64,000 nt of DNA from Bin87 sp965115825 (lineage in GTDB: Bacteria > Chloroflexota > Dehalococcoidia > Lucifugimonadales > UBA3495). Position 1 is the first letter of the stretch; each line of letters begins with the position of its first letter. Location of the stretch: positions 372,001 to 436,000 of the forward strand of contig OZ220464.1 in the NCBI GenBank assembly GCA_965115825.1. The letters are read 5' to 3'. The notes under the pieces are model-generated. The model saw only the letters and a program-made list of their open reading frames with translations, was not told where the DNA came from and made no database searches. This document shows positions 16,803 through 25,347 of the stretch, piece by piece. Position numbers and translations under genes: made by a program.

Positions 16803-18443
16803 CTAAAAGCCGACGGCTTGACCGTCGCCGCGGGGATCGGAGGCGCCGGTGAGGACGCCGCGGCGCTGGTCGCGGACGATTATCTGCGCCACGCCGTTGT
16901 AAGAACCCAGGGGATTCTGCGTTACGTTATGGCCCATGCGCTGCAAATCCCGCACGGTATCGTCAGGCATACCAACCTCAACGCGCAACTCGCCGGCTCT
17001 GTTGACGGTGGCCGGGTCGGTGCCGGGGAAACTGTGCCAGCGCGGGGCCTCCACCGCATCCTGAGGCCGCAGCCCGCCATCAATCAGCTTGGTGAGCATC
17101 TGTATGCCGCATTGGGGCTGGAAATCGCCGCCGGGCGTGCCGCCGACAACGGCCACTTCCCCATCTACTGTGGTCAGGTAGCAGTTGAGGGTATGCATGG
17201 TGCGCTTGCCGGGAGCTATGACGTTGGGATGGCCGGGTTCCAGGCTGAACCCGCGGCCGGCCCGATTGTTGAACAGCACGCCGGTTCCGGGAGCGACGAC
17301 GCCGGAGCCGAAGGCGTTGGACAGGCTGTGAATCCAGCTGACGGCATTGCCGGCTCCGTCAGCAACGCAGAAATATGTAGTATCGCCGCTGCCATTGATG
17401 GGAACGAGGGGGCGTACTTCCGTGCCGGCACGGAATGGATGAATCTGGTCGCGGCGCAGATCGGCGTAATCAGGGGACAGCAGGCCTTCGAGAGGCCAAT
17501 CAACAAAGTTGGGGTCGCCGGCCAGCCGGTTGCGGTCGGAGTAGGCGATTTTCTTGGCTTCCACCAGCAAGTGGATGGCGTCGGCGGAGTTGGGCGTCAT
17601 TGAAGTGAGATCGTGCCCGCCGACGATGTTGAGCATTTCCAACAGCAGGAAGCCCTGGGACGGCGGACGAGTCTGATAAACGGTGTGCTGCCGATAGTCA
17701 GTGCTGATTGGGTCGCCGATGTCCGCGTGATGGGCGGCAAAGTCAGATTCGGTGAAAAGGGCGCCGTCCGCAGTGGCCTGATTGAGGCCGTCCGCCAGCT
17801 GCGCCGTCAAATCGCTGCGGTAGAAGGCGTCGGCCCCGTCGGCGGCAATGCGTCGGATGGTGTTAGCCAGGTCGCGGTTGACCAGTATCTCACCCTCCCG
17901 CGGCGGGCGTCCGTTGTTGGCGAGGTAGATGTCCGCGGTGGCGGTGAAACGGGCCAACAGTTCGGCCTTATTGGCGAACACGCGGGCGATGCGAGCTGGC
18001 ACTGGGAAGCCTGTTTCAGCGTAGCCGATAGCGGGCGCCAGCAGGTCGGCCATAGTCATAGTGCAGAAGTTACGGTGCATGGCTTCCCAGGCTGCCGCCT
18101 CGCCGGGAACGGACGCAGAATGTGGACCGGCAATGGGCATCAGGGCCAGGCCTTGGCGGCGATAGTAGTCGGCTTCGGCGCCAGTTCCGGCGACGCCGCT
18201 GCTGTTGATGTTGGTTACTTTGCCGGAGGCGGCATCATAAGCCAGGATGAACGAATCGCCGCCCAGTCCGCACATAGGAACGATGGTAACGGTTTCGACG
18301 GCGGCGACGGCCAGCGCAGCGTCAAAGGCGCTGCCGCCATCCTGCAACACGCGGAGGCCAGCCGCTGCCGCCAACGGCGAATCGGAACAGACCATGCCGC
18401 GCTGCCCGTGCACGGCGCTGCGGGTAAGGTTAGTGATGGACAT
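16803..18443 (-). CDS. ggt: Gamma-glutamyltransferase family protein
   Basis: 546 aa Ntn-hydrolase that cleaves itself into two subunits. The catalytic Thr is the first Thr of the GDTTYFCV stretch (around residue 360), with substrate-binding GGTPGGDFQPQ further on; N-terminal MVCSDSPLAAAAGLRVLQDGGSAFDAALA is typical. ATG at 18443 follows GAGAGAGG; a start at 18476 adds 11 residues. No signal peptide is obvious, so this may be an intracellular acylase-type member (for example cephalosporin-acylase-like) acting on gamma-glutamyl compounds. Divergent from the DUF3883 gene. Confidence 0.88.
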   Translation of the reverse strand: MSITNLTRSAVHGQRGMVCSDSPLAAAAGLRVLQDGGSAFDAALAVAAVETVTIVPMCGLGGDSFILAYDAASGKVTNINSSGVAGTGAEADYYRRQGLALMPIAGPHSASVPGEAAAWEAMHRNFCTMTMADLLAPAIGYAETGFPVPARIARVFANKAELLARFTATADIYLANNGRPPREGEILVNRDLANTIRRIAADGADAFYRSDLTAQLADGLNQATADGALFTESDFAAHHADIGDPISTDYRQHTVYQTRPPSQGFLLLEMLNIVGGHDLTSMTPNSADAIHLLVEAKKIAYSDRNRLAGDPNFVDWPLEGLLSPDYADLRRDQIHPFRAGTEVRPLVPINGSGDTTYFCVADGAGNAVSWIHSLSNAFGSGVVAPGTGVLFNNRAGRGFSLEPGHPNVIAPGKRTMHTLNCYLTTVDGEVAVVGGTPGGDFQPQCGIQMLTKLIDGGLRPQDAVEAPRWHSFPGTDPATVNRAGELRVEVGMPDDTVRDLQRMGHNVTQNPLGSYNGVAQIIVRDQRRGVLTGASDPRGDGQAVGF

Positions 18444-18468
18444 AGCAGCCTCTCTCGATTTAGTGAAC

Positions 18469-18497
18469 TTGAACACGCTTATATCGCAATATTATAC
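18469..18497 (+). promoter_or_regulatory. Sigma70-type promoter of the DUF3883 gene
   Basis: TTGAAC (18469-18474) and TTATAC (18492-18497) are separated by exactly 17 bases. The predicted start point near 18504 gives a leader of about 33 bases ending in AAGGTGG before the ATG at 18537. Confidence 0.6.
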
Positions 18498-18536
18498 TCC
18501 GTTCCACGCAGATTATGGCAACAGAAGGTGGCAGCA

Positions 18537-19388
18537 ATGAAGACGGAACATCAGAAAGGATGGCAACTAGTTGCCATTGACAGGTTGGCTGGGCAGCATC
18601 GGAGAGGATATTTCAGCAGCAAAGAAATCAGCGACGAATTGAGAAAAATGCCTCGACATTTTTCGGGATGGTTGTCGACTAAAGGAGTAGACGCGATAAT
18701 CCGCAGCGTCGGGTACAGGCGGAACGACTTGGAAAATGAAAAGCTGCTAGAACGACGGAACAAGCAGGGCAAAAGCAGTTGGCGACTGACGCCCGAAGGG
18801 AAGAAGCGCGCTGATGAGTTTCGGAATAGCAAGCCGTTTCCGTTTCCCCGTCCTACGAAAGATGAAGCTATCGACGCCCTCATCGAGGCCGGCTTTGATG
18901 AGGGGGCGATTTGGGTATTGGAACAAAAAAAATTAACCGGGGCTGATTTGCAGAGGCTTCTGAGAAGAATAGAGGGAAAGGACGTAATTACTGACCCCGA
19001 ACCAGCACCCGGTGACAATTGGGACGTGGAGCAACAGGCCATCGATTTCATAAAAGACCACGACGAACGGAAGTGGCGGCGAGCAAGAAAAGCAAACCAG
19101 AAGGGGTACGACTTGGAAGAACGGGACAAGGATGGAAACGTCATTACTTGGTGTGAAGTGAAAGCAATCAGCGGGCCATTTGAACTGAGTCAAGGGGTAT
19201 CTTTATCAGACGCGCAATTCCAGATGGCTATGGACAAGCGCAATGCCTATTGGCTGTACATTGTGGAGAACGTCGGCGACGCTGAAAGAACCCGGGTTCT
19301 TGCGATACGAAACCCGGCGTCATTGGTGAAGCGGTTTGTTTTCCGCTATAGCTGGCGTTTTACGGCCATCAAAGTGATTGAGGCTTGA
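18537..19388 (+). CDS. DUF3883 nuclease-like protein with N-terminal winged-helix region
   Basis: 283 aa from the ATG at 18537 (AAGGTGG upstream). Residues 20-95 look like a winged-helix DNA-binding region (SSKEISDELRKMP, then WRLTPEGKKRADEF). The C-terminal 110 residues match DUF3883, a restriction-endonuclease-like fold: GYDLE with Asp 192, CEVKA with Glu 207 and Lys 209, then FELSQGVSLSDAQFQMA and YWLYIVENV. The D-ExK core is intact. DUF3883 is common in restriction and other defence proteins. Stands alone with its own promoter. The long frame extending upstream is antisense to ggt and not coding. Confidence 0.8.
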   Translation: MKTEHQKGWQLVAIDRLAGQHRRGYFSSKEISDELRKMPRHFSGWLSTKGVDAIIRSVGYRRNDLENEKLLERRNKQGKSSWRLTPEGKKRADEFRNSKPFPFPRPTKDEAIDALIEAGFDEGAIWVLEQKKLTGADLQRLLRRIEGKDVITDPEPAPGDNWDVEQQAIDFIKDHDERKWRRARKANQKGYDLEERDKDGNVITWCEVKAISGPFELSQGVSLSDAQFQMAMDKRNAYWLYIVENVGDAERTRVLAIRNPASLVKRFVFRYSWRFTAIKVIEA

Positions 19389-19400
19389 GTAAATCAGGTA

Positions 19401-19922
19401 TCATGGTATTCTCGGCGCGTCCCCCCACCGCGCCACCCCATCCTTGCCGCCCACATCATCCAGCAGGCGCCGCACCGTTGCGCCGTCAGGGGGGACGCTG
19501 GCGTCGGGCGCGATTTCAGCCAGGGGAACCAGGACAAAGGCGCGCTGGCGCAGGCGGGTGTGAGGGATTTGCAAGTCGGGCATCGTTAGCTTCACCGCCC
19601 GGTCGCCGTAGAGGAGGACGTCAACGTCGATTTGGCGGGGCCCCCAGCGGTAGGTTTGAGTGCGGCCCACGGCCTGCTCTACGGACTTGACGACGGCGAG
19701 CAATTCAGTCGGCGACAGCGTGGTTGCAAATGCGGCGGCCAGGTTGAGAAATGACGGCTGGTCGGTTACGCCCCAAGGCTCGGTTTCGTAGATTGATGAA
19801 CAGGATACGCGGCATAAGCCGGGCGTGGCGTCCAGATGGGTTAGGGCGTCAGTTAACGCGGCCAGTCGGTCGCCCAGGTTGCCGCCCAGGCCCAGGTAGG
19901 CGATTACGGGTGGTTGGGCCAT
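19401..19922 (-). CDS. folK: 2-amino-4-hydroxy-6-hydroxymethyldihydropteridine pyrophosphokinase
   Basis: 173 aa; transfers pyrophosphate from ATP to the pterin, the step before dihydropteroate synthase in folate synthesis. YLGLGGNLGDR at the N-terminus, SSIYETEPWG, PSFLNLAAAF, RWGPRQIDVDVLLYGD (Mg-binding Asp pair) and IPHTRLRQRAFVLVPLAEI are all present. The ATG at 19922 has GGAGG 8 bases upstream; it overlaps the end of folP by 19 bases, so the two are translationally linked in a folP-folK operon. Start at a TTG (19937) is an alternative. Confidence 0.93.
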   Translation of the reverse strand: MAQPPVIAYLGLGGNLGDRLAALTDALTHLDATPGLCRVSCSSIYETEPWGVTDQPSFLNLAAAFATTLSPTELLAVVKSVEQAVGRTQTYRWGPRQIDVDVLLYGDRAVKLTMPDLQIPHTRLRQRAFVLVPLAEIAPDASVPPDGATVRRLLDDVGGKDGVARWGDAPRIP

Positions 19923-20782
19923 TCCTCCGGCCTCCAATCGCGCACGATGGCGTCGGTCATGCGGGCGACGCGCGCCATCGCTTTGACGTCGTGGACGCGC
20001 ACGATGTCGGCGCCCCCGGCAATGCTCATGGCCACGGCGGCGGCGGTGCCTTCCAGCCGCTCCTCCGGCGGCAGGTTCAGTATGCGCCCTATGGTGGACT
20101 TGCGCGACACGCCCAGCAGCAGGGGGTAGCCCAGCGCGCGCAGTTCGGGCAGGCGGCGCAGCAGCTCTAGGTTGTGGTCAGCAGTTTTGCCGAAGCCGAT
20201 GCCAGGATCCAGGATGATGTTATGGTCGGGGATGCCGGCGGCCAGGGCAATGTCGGCGATACGACGGAGGCCGGCGATTACGTCGGATACCAGGTCGTGG
20301 TACTGCGCTTCACGCTGATTGTGCATCAGGATGGCCGGTACGCCGGCGGCGGCGATGACCGGAGCCATAGCTCCGTCGGCCAGCAGGCCCCAAACATCGT
20401 TGACTATGGAGGCCCCGGCGTCAATCGCCTGCTGCGCTACCCTCGCTTTGTAAGTATCCACGCTGACCGGGATTCTGACGGCGGCGCAGATGGCGGCGAG
20501 GGCGGGCAGCAAACGGGCAGCCTCCGCCTCTGCGGAGATGGGCGCGCTGCCCGGACGGGTGGATTCGGCGCCCACGTCTATGATGTCGGCGCCGTCGACC
20601 TCCATTTGCCGGGCCAAAGCGGCGGCGGCTTCGGCGTCGCCGGCCAGACCATCGCCGGAAAAGGAGTCGGGCGTCAGGTTGACGATGCCCATGATATAGG
20701 TGCGGCGGCCCCAGATCAGAGGTTGACCACCGGCAACGGTCCGCGCAGCGGGGTTGCGTCGTATTTCGGGCGCGTTCGGCAT
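19904..20782 (-). CDS. folP: Dihydropteroate synthase
   Basis: 292 aa; joins pterin pyrophosphate with p-aminobenzoate to give dihydropteroate. GIVNLTPDSFSGDG and DGADIIDVGAESTRPG are the two diagnostic motifs; VSVDTYK, IVNDVWG, LDPGIGFGKT, GVSRKST and RVHDV complete the TIM barrel. SFSGDG replaces the more usual SFSDGG. First gene of the folP-folK operon. Divergent from the carboxyltransferase gene, with about 55 bases between them. Confidence 0.95.
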   Translation of the reverse strand: MPNAPEIRRNPAARTVAGGQPLIWGRRTYIMGIVNLTPDSFSGDGLAGDAEAAAALARQMEVDGADIIDVGAESTRPGSAPISAEAEAARLLPALAAICAAVRIPVSVDTYKARVAQQAIDAGASIVNDVWGLLADGAMAPVIAAAGVPAILMHNQREAQYHDLVSDVIAGLRRIADIALAAGIPDHNIILDPGIGFGKTADHNLELLRRLPELRALGYPLLLGVSRKSTIGRILNLPPEERLEGTAAAVAMSIAGGADIVRVHDVKAMARVARMTDAIVRDWRPEEWPNHP

Positions 20783-20838
20783 AGATACGAATGTTATTAT
20801 AACGGCTAACCGAATTAACGTCGGAGGCCGAATTGTCC

Positions 20839-22413
20839 ATGCTTAACGAAACAGCTGGTGAAACGTCCGCCAATGCCGGCTTGGAACGGCTGCGGCAGCT
20901 TGAAGAGCAGGCCGCATTGGGCGGCGGGCAGCGTCGCATTGACCAGCAGCATCAGCGGGGAAAGAAAACGGCGCGGGAACGGCTGGAACTGCTGATGGAT
21001 CCGGGCACGTTCCAGGAAATTGACCGCTTCGTTACCCACCGGGCTACTGACTTCGGGCTGGACCGTCGCGCCTTTCTCGGCGACGCCGTGATTACGGGTT
21101 ACGGGAACATAGACGGCCGGCAGATATTTGCCTACGCGCAGGACTTCACAGTGTTCGGCGGCTCGCTGTCCGAGGTGGTAGGTCAGAAAATCTGCAAGGT
21201 GATGGATTTGGCCGCCAAGACGGGCTGCCCCATGATCGGCATTTGCGATTCCGGCGGGGCGCGCATCCAGGAGGGGGCGTTGAGCCTGGCGGCATACGGC
21301 GATATTTTCCTGCGCAACACGCTGTACTCCGGAGTGGTTCCGCAGATATCGGTGATTATGGGGCCGTCGGCCGGCGGCGCGGTTTATTCGCCGGCGATTA
21401 CGGATTTCATATTCATGGTGCGCGGTACGGGGCAGATGTACATTACCGGGCCGGACGTGGTGCGCGCGGTAACCGGCGAGGACGTTACCCACGAACAACT
21501 GGGCGGCGCCGACGCGCACGCTTCCCGCAGCGGGGTCGCTCACTTCGTGCACGACTCCGAAGAAGACTGCCTCGAGGAACTGCGTCGCCTGCTTTCTTTT
21601 CTGCCGCTGAACAACCTGGACGACCCGCCCGGATACCGCACTGCGGACCCGGCCGGCCGCTCCGACGAGGCCCTCCGCGCCATCGTGCCTCCGGAACCCA
21701 ACCGTCCCTACGACATACGAGAAATCATCTACCACATCATTGACGACGAAGACTTCATGGAAGTGCAGGCCGGCTACGCCCCCAACGTGGTGGTGGGTTT
21801 CGGGCGCATGGCCGGGCGTACCGTAGGGCTGGTGGGAAATCAGCCGGGGTTTTTGGCCGGGGTGCTGGACATCAACGCATCGGCCAAGGCGGCGCGGTTC
21901 GTGCGGTTCTGCGACTGCTTCAACGTACCGCTGGTTACGCTGGTGGACGTGCCGGGTTTTATGCCTGGCACGGAACAGGAGTACGGCGGCATCATCCGGC
22001 ACGGAGCCAAACTGATTTACGCCTACGCCGAGGCCACGGTGCCCAAAGTGGCGCTGATTACGCGCAAGGCATACGGCGGCGCATACATTGTGATGAGCAG
22101 CAAGCATCTGCGCTCCGACGTCAATCTAGCCTGGCCCAACGCCGAAATCGCCGTGATGGGGCCGGAGGGCGCGGTGAACATCATCTACCGGGAAGAAATC
22201 AGCAAGGCCGACAACCCCGACGCACGCCGAGCCGAACTTATCACCGACTATCAGGAACGTTTCACCAATCCTTACGTGGCAGCCAACCGGGGCTATCTGG
22301 ACGACGTGATTGACCCGGCTGCAACGCGGCCTACCATCATCCGCGCCCTGGAGATGCTGCAAAACAAGCGGGACACGCTGCCGGCGAAAAAGCACGGCAA
22401 CATCCCGCTATAA
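20839..22413 (+). CDS. Acyl-CoA carboxylase carboxyltransferase subunit (propionyl-CoA type)
   Basis: 524 aa. Transfers the carboxyl group from carboxybiotin to acyl-CoA (propionyl-CoA likely; methylmalonyl-CoA decarboxylase alpha is an alternative). RGKKTARERLELLMDPGTFQE near the N-terminus, then GDAVITGYG, FGGSLSEVVGQKI, DSGGARIQEG and GPSAGGAVYSPAITDF form the N-terminal crotonase half; DVPGFMPGTEQEYGGIIRHGAK and ITRKAYGGAYIVM the C-terminal half. GGAGG at 20823 fits either this ATG or a TTG at 20833. Biotin carboxylase and biotin carrier genes are not adjacent. Confidence 0.92.
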   Translation: MLNETAGETSANAGLERLRQLEEQAALGGGQRRIDQQHQRGKKTARERLELLMDPGTFQEIDRFVTHRATDFGLDRRAFLGDAVITGYGNIDGRQIFAYAQDFTVFGGSLSEVVGQKICKVMDLAAKTGCPMIGICDSGGARIQEGALSLAAYGDIFLRNTLYSGVVPQISVIMGPSAGGAVYSPAITDFIFMVRGTGQMYITGPDVVRAVTGEDVTHEQLGGADAHASRSGVAHFVHDSEEDCLEELRRLLSFLPLNNLDDPPGYRTADPAGRSDEALRAIVPPEPNRPYDIREIIYHIIDDEDFMEVQAGYAPNVVVGFGRMAGRTVGLVGNQPGFLAGVLDINASAKAARFVRFCDCFNVPLVTLVDVPGFMPGTEQEYGGIIRHGAKLIYAYAEATVPKVALITRKAYGGAYIVMSSKHLRSDVNLAWPNAEIAVMGPEGAVNIIYREEISKADNPDARRAELITDYQERFTNPYVAANRGYLDDVIDPAATRPTIIRALEMLQNKRDTLPAKKHGNIPL

Positions 22414-22423
22414 TAGTGGCATA

Positions 22424-22912
22424 ATGACAGAGGAGCGCAATGACCGTATGGGATGGATTGGCTTGCCCAGCGTACCGCCCCAGCGGATAGGGCAAGCCTT
22501 TTTATCGTTTTACGTTGCCATCGCGCTAGCGACTACGGTTGACGCGCTCTTGATTGTGCGTAATGAAGAGCCGGAAACGTGGCTGCTGACCGCGGAGCTG
22601 GTGTTCGACGACGGAAGTTCGATATTGGCTTGGGCTTTGGTCGCAACTTGGCCTATCATGGAGGTATTCAGAATGGTGCTCGCATCAATTTGGGAAAATC
22701 GAATACGCCGCAGGGCAATTCAGCAGGGTCTCGAGCAAGGTCTCGAGCAGGGTCTCGAACAAGGTCTCGAACGGGGCCTTGAACAGGGGCAAAGGGAAAC
22801 CCAACGTCTTTGGGAAGCTTGGAATGAACGACGACTGCAAGCCGATGCGAGAGGCGAGAGATTCACCGAGCCTCCGCCGGGCGCCGATAAGCCCAGCGGG
22901 AGACAATCATAG
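22424..22912 (+). CDS. Two-helix membrane protein with tandem QGLE repeat
   Basis: 162 aa. Two hydrophobic segments (about residues 25-45 and 66-88) predict a membrane hairpin; then a basic stretch and five to six copies of the tetrapeptide QGLE, which form a charged helical rod, and a hydrophilic tail. TATAAT (22409-22414) overlaps the stop of the upstream gene and lies 9 bases before the ATG at 22424, so a leaderless mRNA is possible; a start at 22448 is an alternative. The stop abuts the ATG of the next gene. No family recognised. Confidence 0.6.
   Translation: MTEERNDRMGWIGLPSVPPQRIGQAFLSFYVAIALATTVDALLIVRNEEPETWLLTAELVFDDGSSILAWALVATWPIMEVFRMVLASIWENRIRRRAIQQGLEQGLEQGLEQGLERGLEQGQRETQRLWEAWNERRLQADARGERFTEPPPGADKPSGRQS
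22724..22783 (+). repeat. Five in-frame 12-bp tandem units
   Basis: Units of the form CARGGTCTCGAR run from 22724 to 22783, coding QGLE or RGLE. Units one to four differ at one or two third positions; unit five is more diverged. Changes in copy number would keep the reading frame and only change rod length. Confidence 0.8.
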
Positions 22913-23932
22913 ATGGAATTCGGCGTTTTTTACCAGATCCCATGCGGCGAGACCCAGACTCCCGCCAGCCGTTATGCCGACGTTATAGCGCAGGCCCAGC
23001 TGGCTGACCGGTTAGGCTATGACACCGCTTGGTTAGCGGAGCTGCACTTTGCCCGGCGTTTTTCGGTGATGCCGGCTCCGTTGCTGATGGCCTCGGCGCT
23101 TTCGCAAACCACCGAACGGATTATGCTGGGCACGGCAGTGAACCTTTTGCCGCTGCATCATCCGTTGCGCATTGCGGAAGAGGTGGCGACGCTGGACGTG
23201 CTTTCCGGCGGCCGAGCGGTTTTCGGCATCGGACGCGGCTCCAACCCGAACCACTATCGCGGTTACGGCATTCCCATCGAGGAGCGCAACGACCGTTTTA
23301 TCGAAGGACTGGACCTGACCCTGCGCGTCTGGACTGAGGATGAACTTGACTACCACGGAAAGTTCTACCAGGCCGAGGGCGTCCGTCTGGAACCCAAGCC
23401 GATCCAGCGGCCTCATCCGCCGGTATATGTGGCATCCAACGGGGCGGACACCTTTCCGCTGGTGGGCAGGTTGGGCCACAACATCCTGGTCACCCCGCTG
23501 ATTATCACAGTTGACGGGGTGAGCAACGGGCTGGCGGTATATCGAGAGACCCTGGCCGAGCATGGCCATAACCCGGCTGACGTCAAGGTGGTGGTCAACG
23601 TGCCGGTGTATGTGGGCGATACGGAGAAAGCGGCCAAATCGGAATTTGCGCCCACCATCAACAACTACCTGGACACTCTGCGCAGTATGCAGAATAACTC
23701 GCGCGGTTCAGGGCGCGCTTTCCAGATTGGGTACTACGACATCTATAACGAATTGGGCGCTGTCGGTACGCCGCAGCAGGTCATTGAACGGCTGGAATGG
23801 TTCAGCGAGCTGTACCGTCCCCAGGAGTTCATGTGCTGGTTCAACATCGGCGGGATGCTGACCGGCGATGAGGTGGGTCATTCGATGCGACTGTTTGCGG
23901 ATGAGGTGATGCCGCATTTTCGCGGCAGCTAG
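22913..23932 (+). CDS. LLM-class flavin-dependent oxidoreductase
   Basis: 339 aa, luciferase-like TIM barrel using FMN or F420. MEFGVFYQIP at the N-terminus, LAELHFARRFSVMPAPLLMASAL, RIMLGTAVNLLPLHHPLRIAEEVATLD (family signature) and GRAVFGIGRGSNP are seen; KPIQRPHPPVYVASNG marks the middle. The closest general type is the alkanal-monooxygenase-like group. The ATG directly follows the stop of the repeat protein, so the two may be co-expressed. Substrate unknown; expansions of this family are known from SAR202 Chloroflexota. Confidence 0.9.
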   Translation: MEFGVFYQIPCGETQTPASRYADVIAQAQLADRLGYDTAWLAELHFARRFSVMPAPLLMASALSQTTERIMLGTAVNLLPLHHPLRIAEEVATLDVLSGGRAVFGIGRGSNPNHYRGYGIPIEERNDRFIEGLDLTLRVWTEDELDYHGKFYQAEGVRLEPKPIQRPHPPVYVASNGADTFPLVGRLGHNILVTPLIITVDGVSNGLAVYRETLAEHGHNPADVKVVVNVPVYVGDTEKAAKSEFAPTINNYLDTLRSMQNNSRGSGRAFQIGYYDIYNELGAVGTPQQVIERLEWFSELYRPQEFMCWFNIGGMLTGDEVGHSMRLFADEVMPHFRGS

Positions 23933-23977
23933 CCGGATTGATATTTCTCCGCCACAGTAGAATGGCAGTATCGCCGT

Positions 23978-25339
23978 ATGACCGGCACACATAACAACTA
24001 CGGTCTTTTTGAGCGCGGGCAGCGGGAGTATGCCCGCGATACCGCGCCGCTGGCGGAGCGGATGCGGCCCGCGTCTTTTGACGAGTTCATGGGGCAGGAG
24101 CACATCCTGGGCGAAGATAAGGTGCTCCGCCGTTCCATCACCGCCGACCGGGTGCCATCCATACTGTTCTGGGGGCCCCCCGGATCTGGCAAAACCACGC
24201 TGGCGCGGCTGATTGCCACCGTTACGCGCGCCCATTTTGAGCCCGTGTCCGCCGTATCCGCCGGCGTCGCCGACTTGCGGAAAGCCATAGCCGGCGCGCA
24301 GGAGCGGCAAGCCCTGTATCGGCAGCCCACCATCCTCTTCGTGGACGAAATCCACCGCTTCAACAAGGCGCAGCAGGACGTCATACTGCCCCACGTTGAG
24401 GACGGCACCGTAACTTTCATCGGGGCGACCACGGAAAACCCATCTTTTGAGGTCAACGCGCCGCTGCTCTCCCGTTGCCGGGTGTTCACCCTGTACGCCC
24501 TGGACGCTGCGGCAGTTACCGGCATCGTCCAACGCGCGCTGAGCGACGACCGCCGCGGGCTGGGTATGCTGTCGCCGGAGCCGGAGCCGGACGCTCTGAC
24601 CCACTTGGTCAACATCTCCAACGGGGACGCCCGCGTCGCCCTTAATGCGTTGGAGATGGCTGCCGTAGCCTGCGAACCCGACTCCGATGGCGTGCGTCGC
24701 ATCAGCGTAGCCGCCGTTTCCGACGCGCTGCAACGGCGCACGCCCCTGTACGATAAAGCCGGAGACAGCCACTACGACACCATATCGGCGTTTATCAAGT
24801 CGGTGCGCGGCTCCTCACCCGATGGCGCGCTGTACTGGCTGGCTCAGATGCTGGAGGCCGGCGAAGATCCTCTGTTCATCGCCCGCCGTCTGGTGATACT
24901 GGCTGCCGAGGACATCGGGCTGGCGAATCCGGGGGCCTTGCCGGTGGCGGTAGCCGCCCAGCAGGCGGTGCACTTTATCGGGCTGCCGGAGGGGAGAATA
25001 CCTCTGGCCGAGGCAACGGTCTATCTGGCTACGTCGCCCAAGAGTAACGCAGCGTACATGGCCCTGGAACGCGCCATAGCCGACGTGCGTGGCAATCCCC
25101 ACCAGCCGGTGCCGCTGCACTTGCGCAACGCCGTAACTGGCCTGATGCGCGGCATGGGCTACGGCGCCGGATATAAATACAGCCACAACTACGAGGGGCA
25201 TTTTGAGGCGCAGGAGTACCTGCCTCCCGAACTGTCGGCACGCCGTTACTACGAACCCTCCGACCAGGGTTCAGAGGCGACGATCGCCGAGAGGATGCGC
25301 CGATGGTGGGGTAGCCGTTCTGAGCCTGCTTCGGGGTAA
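23978..25339 (+). CDS. rarA: Replication-associated recombination protein RarA (MgsA) AAA+ ATPase
   Basis: 453 aa, of usual length. Acts at stalled replication forks, related to clamp-loader ATPases and eukaryotic WRNIP1. PLAERMRPASFDEFMGQEHIL, Walker A GPPGSGKTTLARL, Walker B LFVDEIHRFNKAQQD, sensor 1 GATTENPSFEVN, arginine finger LLSRCRV, and the C-terminal tetramerisation part (YDTISAFIKSVRGSSPDGALYW, ARRLVILAAEDIGLANP) are all present. TAGAAT lies upstream, possibly its -10 box. Monocistronic. Confidence 0.95.
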   Translation: MTGTHNNYGLFERGQREYARDTAPLAERMRPASFDEFMGQEHILGEDKVLRRSITADRVPSILFWGPPGSGKTTLARLIATVTRAHFEPVSAVSAGVADLRKAIAGAQERQALYRQPTILFVDEIHRFNKAQQDVILPHVEDGTVTFIGATTENPSFEVNAPLLSRCRVFTLYALDAAAVTGIVQRALSDDRRGLGMLSPEPEPDALTHLVNISNGDARVALNALEMAAVACEPDSDGVRRISVAAVSDALQRRTPLYDKAGDSHYDTISAFIKSVRGSSPDGALYWLAQMLEAGEDPLFIARRLVILAAEDIGLANPGALPVAVAAQQAVHFIGLPEGRIPLAEATVYLATSPKSNAAYMALERAIADVRGNPHQPVPLHLRNAVTGLMRGMGYGAGYKYSHNYEGHFEAQEYLPPELSARRYYEPSDQGSEATIAERMRRWWGSRSEPASG

Positions 25340-25347
25340 TGAGTGTT

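Noticed and set aside
17613..18536. Long upstream extension of the DUF3883 frame
   Set aside because: This part is antisense to ggt; promoter and ribosome site support the start at 18537.
20815..22107. Open frame of 430 codons on the minus strand
   Set aside because: It is antisense to the well-supported carboxyltransferase gene, has low-complexity composition and no family resemblance.
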